Assembly: GCA_019510195.1 (NCBI GenBank)
Contig: JAEKKW010000058.1
Span: 1 to 40,713 of the forward strand
Source of the DNA: Lysobacterales bacterium
Lineage (GTDB): Bacteria; Pseudomonadota; Gammaproteobacteria; Xanthomonadales; Xanthomonadaceae
DNA length: 40,713 nt
Direction: 5' to 3'
Shown piece by piece: positions 26,186 through 34,138 of the stretch. The stretch's first letter is position 1. Each line of letters starts with the position of its first letter. The notes under the pieces were generated by a model. It did not search any database and was not told the origin of the DNA. It saw only the letters and a program-made list of their open reading frames with translations. Both the position numbers and the translations under genes were made by a program.

Positions 26186-28633
26186 TCAGCGCACCGGGCA
26201 TGCCGGAGCCGGTGCATCCTGCAGTTTGGTGCCCCAGCCATTCGGATCGGGCTTGTCGCTCAACGCGAACTGCAGCGTGCCGCCCTTGCGCAGCGTGTCG
26301 ACATCCAGCCACACGTTGTTCACCGGCTTGCCATCGAACTTCACCGACGAGACATAACCCGCTGCGCCCGGTTTTGCCGCCGGCGCTTCGACGCGCAACG
26401 CGCGGCCTTCGCCGAGATCGAGGGTGATGCGCGGATAGCGCGGCGGCAACAGCAGCAACTCGCCGGTGCCCGACATCAGCGGCGAGAAGCCGAGCGTGCC
26501 GAACAGATACCAGGCCGACATGGTGCCGAGATCGTCGTTGCCGGTGACGCCATTCGGTGCATTGGTGAACAGCGTCTGCGCCGCGCGCAACACGCCCGCG
26601 GTCTTCCACGGCTGGCCGATCAGGCTGTACAGGCTCGGCACCAGCATGGTCGGTTCGTTGTTGGGATTGAAGCGGTACTGGCCGTAGTAATCGTAGGCGC
26701 CGCCGACCCAGGTCTTGCGCGCCGCCTGCGGATCGGCGCCGATGGCGTCATACGCGAAGAAGGCGTCGAGGCGCTTGCCCATCGCTTCGCGTCCGCCCAT
26801 TGCCTCCGCCAGTGCCGGGACGTCCTGCGGCACCATCCACTGGTACTGCCACGCGGTGCCTTCATGGAACCCGTAGTGCGAACGCGGGCTGTAGCGTCCG
26901 CTCGGTGGCGTGAACCAGCCGCCGCCTTCCAGCTTCGGATGCGGGAAGCCGATGAACGCGGATTCCGGCTCGCTCAATTGCGCATCCCACAGGTTGCGCC
27001 AGTTGCCCGCGCGCGACTGCAAGGCCTTGGCATCGTCGGTGTGCCCCAGCGCCTGCGCCATCTGCGCGAGGGAACAATCCGCCGCTGCATATTCGAACGT
27101 GGCGGATCCGCCATTGCCGGGGTCGACATCCATGCCCTTGGCCGGGAAGGTGCGATCGAACATCACGAAGCCGTGCGCCAGATAGTTGACGTTGCCGGCG
27201 CGGCCTTCGCTGCGCGACGCCAGCGGCGGCACGTCCCAGGCGTTCTTGCGCAAGGCGCTCCAGGCATCGCCTTCCATGCCTTTCAGCGCGCCGTAGCGCC
27301 AGAGGTCGACCAGGAAGGGCGTGACCGGATCGCCGGTCATGGTGTTGGTGTCGAAATCGGCATAGCCCCATTTCGGCAGCCAGCCGTTCTGCGCATCGAT
27401 CGCGATCAGCGTGCGTCCGATATCGCGCGCGCGTTTCGGTTGCAGCAACGCCAGCAACTGGTTCTGCGCGCGATAGGTGTCCCACAGCGAGAAGTATTCG
27501 TAATAGGTCCAGCCGTCGGCGCGATGGATCCGGTCGTCGTAACCGCGATAGCGGCCGTCGGCGTCGCTGCCGGTCATCGGTTGCAGGAAGGCGTGGTAGA
27601 GCGCGGTATAGAACACGCTGCGATCGTCGGCGGAGCCGCCATCGATCCGCGCTTTGGACAGCTCCTTTTCCCACAGCTGCTGCGACTGCGCACGCATCGC
27701 ATCGAAAGCGATCAGCTTGCCATCACGCATGCCTTCTGCGCGCAGGTTGTTGCGCGCGCCTTCGATGTCGACGTGGGAGATCGCGGTGGTCGCGGTGACG
27801 CTGCGATTCCCTTTCAACCCGAAACTCACCCAGGCGCCGTTCAACGGTTCGTACTCGCTCTCCATGCTGTAGCGCGCGCCGGGCGTCCCGCCAGCCTGGC
27901 CCCACACGCCAAAGGCGATGAACGGGCGATCGAATTCGATGCGGAACCAGGTCGAATACTGGTGGCCGCCACAGAAACTCAGCGTGGTGATCTTGCCTTC
28001 CACCGCGCGATCGCCGACCACGCGGACCTCGCTGCCGATCACCCGGTGCTTGGCGTTCGCCTGCGCGACGTTGACCAGCACATGGCCGGTATCGGCATTC
28101 GCGGCCCAGGTGTAGCGTTCGGCGGAAGCACGCGGCAGCGCAGTGGTTTCGACATCGATGCCGCCGTAATCGGTCAGTCGCGCCTTGAAGTAGCCGGCCT
28201 CGTGGGCGCCGCCCTCCAGCGTGTAACGCGCGCCATATTGTTTCTGGTCGAACGGCTTGCTGGTTTTGGTATCGAACGTTCCGCCCGGCGCAATCGTTCC
28301 GGTCACCGGCAGCACCGACACCTGGCCGCCCTGCTCCCAGCAGCCCGCGCCCGACAGGAAGGAGTGACCGATGCCGAGGATCTTCTCGTCGCCATGGCGC
28401 CAGCCCGCGTAGTGCGAACCGATCGGGCTGGCCTGGATCATCCCGAACGGCGCCGATGCGCCGGGGAAGGTGTTGCCTTCGTCCTGGCTGCCGATCAGCG
28501 TGTTGACCGTCGCGGCCAGCGACGTGCGCGCCTGTGCCGAAGCGGTCATGCTTGCAGGAATCGTCAACGCCAGGGCGGCGATGAACGTTGCAATCGGGCG
28601 TGCCTTGGCACGCAGGCGGGACAGGCTGTTCAT
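26186..28633 (-). CDS. GH92 alpha-mannosidase
   Basis: Secreted or periplasmic, calcium-dependent exo-alpha-mannosidase of family GH92, which removes terminal alpha-linked mannose from N-glycans or mannan. The 815-residue protein has a signal peptide (cleavage near TASAQA), then VNTLIGSQDEGNTFPGASAPFGM, typical of the family N-terminus, an N-terminal beta-sandwich and an (alpha/alpha)6 barrel with FSLWDTYRAQNQLL, GFVMFDRTF region, the acid Glu591 in HEGTAWQYQWMVPQD, NNEPTMLVPSLY and the acidic pair Asp700-Asp701 in GNDDLGTMSAWYLFG. All expected catalytic positions are filled. It is divergent from the lacI-type gene with an operator candidate between them. The linkage specificity (1,2 / 1,3 / 1,6) is not clear. 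Confidence 0.95.
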   Translation of the reverse strand: MNSLSRLRAKARPIATFIAALALTIPASMTASAQARTSLAATVNTLIGSQDEGNTFPGASAPFGMIQASPIGSHYAGWRHGDEKILGIGHSFLSGAGCWEQGGQVSVLPVTGTIAPGGTFDTKTSKPFDQKQYGARYTLEGGAHEAGYFKARLTDYGGIDVETTALPRASAERYTWAANADTGHVLVNVAQANAKHRVIGSEVRVVGDRAVEGKITTLSFCGGHQYSTWFRIEFDRPFIAFGVWGQAGGTPGARYSMESEYEPLNGAWVSFGLKGNRSVTATTAISHVDIEGARNNLRAEGMRDGKLIAFDAMRAQSQQLWEKELSKARIDGGSADDRSVFYTALYHAFLQPMTGSDADGRYRGYDDRIHRADGWTYYEYFSLWDTYRAQNQLLALLQPKRARDIGRTLIAIDAQNGWLPKWGYADFDTNTMTGDPVTPFLVDLWRYGALKGMEGDAWSALRKNAWDVPPLASRSEGRAGNVNYLAHGFVMFDRTFPAKGMDVDPGNGGSATFEYAAADCSLAQMAQALGHTDDAKALQSRAGNWRNLWDAQLSEPESAFIGFPHPKLEGGGWFTPPSGRYSPRSHYGFHEGTAWQYQWMVPQDVPALAEAMGGREAMGKRLDAFFAYDAIGADPQAARKTWVGGAYDYYGQYRFNPNNEPTMLVPSLYSLIGQPWKTAGVLRAAQTLFTNAPNGVTGNDDLGTMSAWYLFGTLGFSPLMSGTGELLLLPPRYPRITLDLGEGRALRVEAPAAKPGAAGYVSSVKFDGKPVNNVWLDVDTLRKGGTLQFALSDKPDPNGWGTKLQDAPAPACPVR

Positions 28634-28683
28634 GAATGCCTCGACGCTGGGCTGAACACGGGTCTTGGGGATGATATGCTCGA

Positions 28684-28699
28684 TTTGAATCGATTTAAA
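28684..28699. promoter_or_regulatory. Candidate LacI-family operator between GH92 and regulator genes
   Basis: TTTGAATCGATTTAAA is a 14/16 palindrome with the central CG usual for LacI-family operators. It lies 15 bp before the regulator start and 51 bp from the GH92 start, so a bound regulator could repress both, including itself. Two related sites precede the TonB receptor gene. Confidence 0.6.
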
Positions 28700-28713
28700 A
28701 GCCCAATCCCGCC

Positions 28714-29751
28714 ATGAGTGCCCGGCAACGCGTCACCGTCGAAGACATCGCCCGTGCCTGCGGGCTTTCGCGCGCCACGGTGTCGCTGGTCCTGCGCGGC
28801 AGCCCGCTGGTGCATCGCGATACCCGCCAGCGCGTCGAAGAGGAAATGAAGCGACAGGGCTACGTCTACAACCGCGCCGCGGCCAACCTGCGCCGGCGCG
28901 TGTCGAACAGCATCGCCCTGGTGATCAACGACCTTTCCAATCCGTTCTTCGCGGAATTCGCCACCGGCGTCGACGAGGCGCTGGGTGGAAAGGACTACGT
29001 GACCCTGCTCGGTTGCAGCAACGAATCGCCGCAACGCCAGCAGCAGGTCCTCAATTCGCTGATGGAACACCATCCCGCCGCGATCATCCTGTCGCCAGCC
29101 GAAAACACCGATGCCCGCGACATCGCCCGCGTGGTCGGCGCGACGCCGCTGGTGGTGTTCAACCGCATGCTCGACCACGAAGACGGCGGCTTCGACCATG
29201 ATTTCCTCGGCCTCGACAACCGTGGCGGCGCCATGCAGGCGACCGCGCACCTGATCGAACGCGGCCATCGCGACATCGCCTTCTTCGGCGGCCATGCCAA
29301 TTCCAGTTCGTGCCAGGAGCGCCGCCAGGGCTACCGTGATGCACTGAAGAAAGCAGGGTTGCGCGTGCACAACGAATGGATGGTCGAATCGGCGCCGACC
29401 CGCGTCGATGCCTGCGCCCGCAGCGAAGCGTTGTTCGCCGGCAAGGCGAAACCGACCGCAGCGGTCTGCTACAACGATGCCGTCGCCCTGGGCCTGATGC
29501 TCGGCCTTGCCCACCACGGCCTGCATCCCGGCATCGATTTCGCCGTGACGGGATTCGACGACATCCCGGAGGCAGCGATGAGCATGCCTGCGCTCACCAC
29601 CCTCGTTGCCGACCCGCGCGCCCGCGGACGCCAGGCCGCCGACATGGTGCTGCGGCGGGTCGAACAGGCCACCCCGGCATCGCCACCCAACATCGTGCCG
29701 GTGCAGTTGGTCGAACGCACCAGCAGCTCCCAACCAGGATCCATCCCTTGA
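28714..29751 (+). CDS. LacI-family transcriptional regulator
   Basis: Predicted repressor of the mannoside locus. The 345 residues begin with a helix-turn-helix (VTVEDIARACGLSRATVSLV, 8-27) and hinge helix (NRAAANLRRR), followed by a periplasmic-binding-protein-like sensor domain beginning SNSIALVINDLSNPFFAEF and containing GHRDIAFFGG and FAVTGFDDIPEA. The inducer is likely a mannose-derived sugar or phosphate, inferred only from neighbours. The stop overlaps the TTG start of the fructokinase, so both are on one mRNA. The three ATCGAT-centred palindromes at 28684, 30796 and 30903 are its likely operators. Confidence 0.93.
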   Translation: MSARQRVTVEDIARACGLSRATVSLVLRGSPLVHRDTRQRVEEEMKRQGYVYNRAAANLRRRVSNSIALVINDLSNPFFAEFATGVDEALGGKDYVTLLGCSNESPQRQQQVLNSLMEHHPAAIILSPAENTDARDIARVVGATPLVVFNRMLDHEDGGFDHDFLGLDNRGGAMQATAHLIERGHRDIAFFGGHANSSSCQERRQGYRDALKKAGLRVHNEWMVESAPTRVDACARSEALFAGKAKPTAAVCYNDAVALGLMLGLAHHGLHPGIDFAVTGFDDIPEAAMSMPALTTLVADPRARGRQAADMVLRRVEQATPASPPNIVPVQLVERTSSSQPGSIP

Positions 29752-30719
29752 GCACCATCGTCTGTTTCGGCGAAGCCCTGATCGACTTCCTCGCCGCGCC
29801 CGAAGGCGGGCAGGGCCGGGTGTTCCGCCAATTCGCCGGTGGCGCGCCGGCCAATGCCGCGGTCGCGATCGCACGACTCGGTGGTGCCCGCGAATTCGTC
29901 GGCATGCTCGGCCGCGACATGTTCGGAGACTTCCTGCTCGACAGCCTCCACGAATCCGGCGTCGGCACGCGGTTCGTGCGCCGCACCGATCGCGCCAACA
30001 CCGCGCTGGCCTTCGTCTCGCTCGATGCACGCGGCGAACGCAGCTTCAGCTTCTACCGACCGCCGGCCGCCGACCTGCTGTTCGCGCAAAGCGATTTCGC
30101 CGACGCCTGCTTCCGCGATCTCGGCATCTTCCACGTCTGCAGCAACAGCATGACCGATGCCCGCATCGCCGAGACCACGTTGTCCGGCCTGCAGCGCGCA
30201 CGCGCTGCCGGTGCGCTCACCAGCATCGACGTCAACCTGCGCCCGGCGCTATGGCCCGAAGGCAAGCCGGTGATCGAACGCCTGTGGCAAGCGCTCGCGC
30301 TCGCCGACATGGTCAAGCTCGCGCGCGAGGAGCTGGAATTCCTGCAACAAGGCAGCATATCGGCGGATAGCGTGATCGAACGCCTGCTGCGCGATGCGCG
30401 CCTGGTCCTCGTCACCGATGGCGGCGAACCCTTGCGCTGGAACACGCGCAACGGCTCCGGCGTCATCACGCCGCCGCAAGTTTCCGCGCTCGACACCACT
30501 GCCGCCGGCGATGCCTTCATCGGCGGGCTGTTGTGCGGGTTGCAGCGCGACGGCATCGACACCGCGCGTCTGGACGGCTTCCTCGCCGACACCGATGCAC
30601 TGCAGCGCGCGCTGCGTTATGCCGCGGCATGCGGTGCATTCGCGGTGACCCGCCACGGCTCGTTCGCGTCGTTGCCGACGCACGAGGAAGCACAGGCCCT
30701 GCTCGCGCTGCAGTCGTGA
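29748..30719 (+). CDS. PfkB-family fructokinase
   Basis: Ribokinase-fold sugar kinase, most likely phosphorylating fructose to fructose-6-phosphate. The 323-residue protein starts with STIVCFGEALIDFLAAPEG, has the substrate-binding FAGGAPANAAVAIARLGG block and the ATP/catalytic motif DTTAAGDAF (Asp249-Asp255, Asp255 being the base). The start is taken as TTG at 29748, which overlaps the regulator stop (TTGA) and has AGGA nine bases upstream; no ATG is available at the N-terminus. Next to an AGE-type mannose isomerase candidate it would complete a mannose-fructose-F6P route. Other hexose specificities are possible. Confidence 0.9.
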   Translation: MSTIVCFGEALIDFLAAPEGGQGRVFRQFAGGAPANAAVAIARLGGAREFVGMLGRDMFGDFLLDSLHESGVGTRFVRRTDRANTALAFVSLDARGERSFSFYRPPAADLLFAQSDFADACFRDLGIFHVCSNSMTDARIAETTLSGLQRARAAGALTSIDVNLRPALWPEGKPVIERLWQALALADMVKLAREELEFLQQGSISADSVIERLLRDARLVLVTDGGEPLRWNTRNGSGVITPPQVSALDTTAAGDAFIGGLLCGLQRDGIDTARLDGFLADTDALQRALRYAAACGAFAVTRHGSFASLPTHEEAQALLALQS

Positions 30720-30795
30720 GCCACGGCTGACAGCAGCCTGCTGCAGGGCAACATGCATCCGCCGCGCCTCCGTGTTATTAATCCGTTGCCATGGC

Positions 30796-30811
30796 ATTAG
30801 ATCGATCTAAA
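30796..30811. promoter_or_regulatory. Candidate LacI-family operator 1 upstream of the TonB receptor
   Basis: TTAGATCGATCTAA (30797-30810) is a perfect 14-bp palindrome inside ATTAGATCGATCTAAA, matching the pattern of the site at 28684 around a shared ATCGAT core. It is 154 bp before the receptor start and 107 bp from the second upstream site, a distance that would allow looping. Confidence 0.6.
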
Positions 30812-30902
30812 TCGATCGGCCATGGCTGCAGGGAAGGGTCGGGAGTCTGACGGCGGGCGGCTTGCAGCAAATCCAGGGCAGCTGAAGCGGTTTTCCTCGC
30901 TA

Positions 30903-30918
30903 TTTGGATCGATCCATA
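30903..30918. promoter_or_regulatory. Candidate LacI-family operator 2 upstream of the TonB receptor
   Basis: TTTGGATCGATCCATA contains a perfect 12-bp palindrome TGGATCGATCCA (30905-30916) and agrees at 14 of 16 positions with its own complement. It lies 47 bp before the receptor start, where it would overlap the promoter (possible boxes TTTTCC at about 30891 and CATATC at about 30915, weak). Confidence 0.6.
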
Positions 30919-30964
30919 TCTTTCCCGCGCTCGTCGCCGATCCAATCCCAGCAGAGAGAACGGA

Positions 30965-33900
30965 ATGAAACTGTCCCCCCGCTCGCAGCATCGGAACCCG
31001 CTGTCCGCCGCCATCGCCGTCATCCTCGCCACCGCCGCGGTGTCACCGGCCATTGCCTTCGCCCAGCAGGCGACCGCACCTGCCGACAGTGCAGCGACCA
31101 GCGCGCAGGCAGAACAGAAGAAACCCAACGAGCTCGACAAGGTGACGGTCACCGGCTACCGCTATTCGATCGAGAAGAGCCTCGACCAGAAGCGCGACGC
31201 CAACGCCATCGTCGAGGTGATCACCGCCGAAGACGTCGGCAAGTTCCCCGACAAGAATGTCGCCGATGCGCTGCAGCGCGTGCCGGGCGTGATCATTTCC
31301 CGCGATGGCGGCGAAGGCAAGAATGTCAGCGTCCGCGGCCTGGCTTCGGACCTGACCCTGACCGAGTTGAATGGCAATTACGTCGCCACCGCCGAATCCA
31401 ACGGTGATCCGACGCGTTCGTTCAACTACACGCTGATGCCGTCGAACATGCTGTCCAGCGCGGAACTGTTCAAGACCCCGGAAGCGCGCATCGACGAAGG
31501 CGGCGTTGGCGGCACGGTGATCCTGCACACGCGCCGCCCGCTGAGCGTCAAGTCCAACAGCGGTTTCGTCAACGTCGAAGGCGCGATGGCCGACAACCGT
31601 GTGCATGACAAGATCGATCCTTCGATCTCCGCGCAATATTCCTGGCATGACAAGGACAACCGCTTCGGTCTCCTGGTCGGCTATACCCGGCAAAAGCGCA
31701 ATGCGCGCACCATGGGCACCAGCACCGAAGACTGGCAGTGGTACGGCGACGATTACACCAACCACCCGGCAACCGATGTCAACGGCCGCCCCCAGAACCA
31801 GCAAGGCATCCATTACTGGTGGGGCGAATCCGGCTTCCATGACCAGAACGGCGGCTACTACACCAACTTCTTCATGCCGACCTCGGTCAACACCAGCGTC
31901 ACCAATGAACAGCGCGAACGCAAGGGCGGACAGCTGACCGCGCAGTTCAAGCCGACCAACGAGCTGACCCTGACGGCCAACTACTTCCGCTTCAACCTGT
32001 CGCAGAACTCGCAGACCAACACGCTGAAGATCCCGGAATGGAACCTCGCGCGTTATTCCGGCGACGGCAACTGGCCGGGCGGCCGCATGCTCGACGGGCT
32101 GACCCTGGACCCCAGCGGCACCATCGTCACCGGCGCGCAATACAGCGCGCACCCCGGAAAGACCTACTACTGCAGCGGCGACCAGGCCACGGCGGGCGGG
32201 ATGACGAACAACGGCGGCTTCGGTCCCGACGACTGCACGATCCCGACACCGCAGATCACCGGCAGCTACAACCTGCAAAAGGCGGTGTCGCAGACGTTCG
32301 ACCTCGAACTCGAATGGCACCACGGCCCGTTCGACGCCTCCATCAAGGGAGGTCGCACCTGGGCCAACGGTGGCCCCTCGCTGCAATACACGATTCCGAT
32401 CAAGCCGCGCGTCCAGAACGCCGATGGCAGCTGGACGCTCGGCAACTATGCCAGTGCATGGAACCTGAGCGGCACGCCGTCGATGACGTTTTCGCCGCAG
32501 CTGATGCAGAACCTGAGGAACGGCATTCTGGAAGCCGATCTCGGCTCGACCGCAGCACCGGCAACAACTACTGGGTCTGCCCGGGCACCGATCCGAACAA
32601 CTATGACAATCGCGTCGGACAAAGCAGCAATCCCTGCCCCGCGCTTGCCAGCCAGTTCCCGTCGTACCTGCTCTACCAGAATTCGCTGGCCAACACCGGC
32701 GGCGCATTCAACAACAGCGCATTCCCGGCGATCAATTATCCGGCCTACATCACCTACCTCAACAATACCTTCGGGCCGATGCGCGCCCGCAACGAGCCGA
32801 ATTTCGTCTACAACGTGGGCGAGAAGATCTCGTCGATGTATGCGCAGGCCAACTTCCGCACCGAACGCCTGCGCGGCAACATCGGTGTCCGCCTGGTCCG
32901 CACCCAGCAACATGCGGATTCAACGGACCAGGTCGATTACTACAACGCTTACTTCTACCGCGATACCTCCGGTGCCGTGGCGCCCTGCACCTCGGGTGGC
33001 ACGATTCCCGCTGCGGGCGCGCCATCGGGATCGGGCTGCCAGGGCGGTTACACCACGCTGCCGGACAGCCAGACCAACCCGGCCACCGGTCACGTTTCCT
33101 CATTCGTGATCAGCAAGCTCGATCGCACCTACAACGACGTCCTGCCCAGCTTCAACATCGCCTACGACATCACCAAGGACCTGGTGCTGCGTGGCGCGGC
33201 CTCCAAGGTCATCTCGCGTCCCGGCTACAACGACATCGCCGCGCCGGGCAACCTGAACTACGTCAGCCAGCAGTACGTGACCGACCATCAGCTGATTGGC
33301 GGCGGCGGCCAGATGGGCTGGACCGGCAGCGGCAGCAACAAGAACCTTGAACCCTACAAGGCCACCCAGTTCGATCTCGGCCTGGAGTGGTACTTCCATC
33401 CGGGTTCGATCGTGGGTGTCGGCCTGTTCCGCAAGAACGTCAGCAACTTCTCGGTGCCGGTGGTGCAGAACGTGTCGATGAGCATCGACACCAGCAACAT
33501 CAAGTTCAACGGCACGCCAGTGGCGACGCAGAACCCGGTGACGGTGCAGAACTACTCCACCACCGCCGGCGGTCGCAATGGCGTATCCGAAGGCGTCGAA
33601 CTCTACGCGCAGCACACGCTGGATTTCGGCCTCGGCTTCCAGGTCAACTACACCTACAACAAGACCAACGAAGCGGCCATCACCCTCGCGGACGGCACCT
33701 CCATCGGCAAGTCGCCGCTGGTCGGCAGCGCGAGGAACCAGGCCAACTTCACCGTGTTCTACGAAACGCAGAAGCTCATGTTGCGTGCTTCCTACAACCG
33801 TCGCGGTGAAGTGGTCGACGGGCTGGTCAATGGCTTCAACGTCTATGAGGAGCCGTACCAGCAGATCGACCTGAATGCTGCATACAACTTCACCGATGCC

Positions 33901-34038
33901 TTCAGCATCAGCGCTTCGGTACTGAACCTGACCAGGGAAGTCGGACGCTCGCACCTGGGCGATGACACCAGGGACCGTTTCTATTCCAACAGCTACTCCG
34001 GCCGCACCATGTATCTTGGCGCGACCTACAAGTTCTGA
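30965..34038 (+). pseudogene. TonB-dependent receptor (Xanthomonas/Caulobacter type), frameshifted
   Basis: Outer-membrane active importer, here probably for mannose-containing oligosaccharides. The signal peptide ends at IAFA/QQ (residue 33), a TonB-box-like DKVTVTGYRYS follows near 57, then the plug domain (DVGKFPDKNVADALQRVPGV, NVSVRGLASDLTLTELNG, EGGVGGTVILHTRRP) and a long barrel ending GATYKF with the terminal Phe. The first frame is good to about residue 528 (GILEADLGST) and then becomes nonsense that stops at 33109. The next frame continues with RSTGNNYWVCPGTDPNNYDN to 34038. One missing base near 32548-32555 explains this; the restored protein would be about 1,024 residues, normal for this class. 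No slippery heptamer is near. A ribosome-binding site (GAGAGAACGGA) precedes the ATG at 30965. If the lesion is real the import system is dead. Confidence 0.9.
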
Positions 34039-34051
34039 TGTCCTCCCCCGT

Positions 34052-34076
34052 CCCGCATCGCGCATGGCGATGCGGG
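34052..34076 (+). other. Hairpin after the TonB receptor gene
   Basis: A perfect 10-bp stem (34052-34061 with 34067-34076, loop GCATG) begins 14 bases after the receptor stop and is followed 10 bases later by the terminator-like hairpin. It could protect the receptor mRNA 3' end. Confidence 0.5.
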
Positions 34077-34086
34077 GCACTCCGGT

Positions 34087-34124
34087 GCCGGCAGCCTGCC
34101 TCCCCGGGCTGCCGGCTTTTCTTT
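34087..34124 (+). terminator. Intrinsic terminator between receptor and halogenase genes
   Basis: A perfect 10-bp GC stem (34087-34096 with 34107-34116) is followed by TTTTCTTT (34117-34124), the best intrinsic terminator in the window. The halogenase ribosome-binding site GAGAGGA starts directly after the T-run. Partial termination here would give high receptor and lower enzyme expression. Confidence 0.75.
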
Positions 34125-34138
34125 GAGAGGAATGCACG

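Noticed and set aside
26864-28717. Plus-strand open frame of about 600 codons antisense to GH92
   Set aside because: Shadow of the GH92 gene; no domain, signal or ribosome-binding site.
32540-32560. Programmed ribosomal frameshift in the TonB receptor
   Set aside because: There is no slippery heptamer or clear stimulatory stem next to the switch, and this receptor class is not known to use frameshifting.
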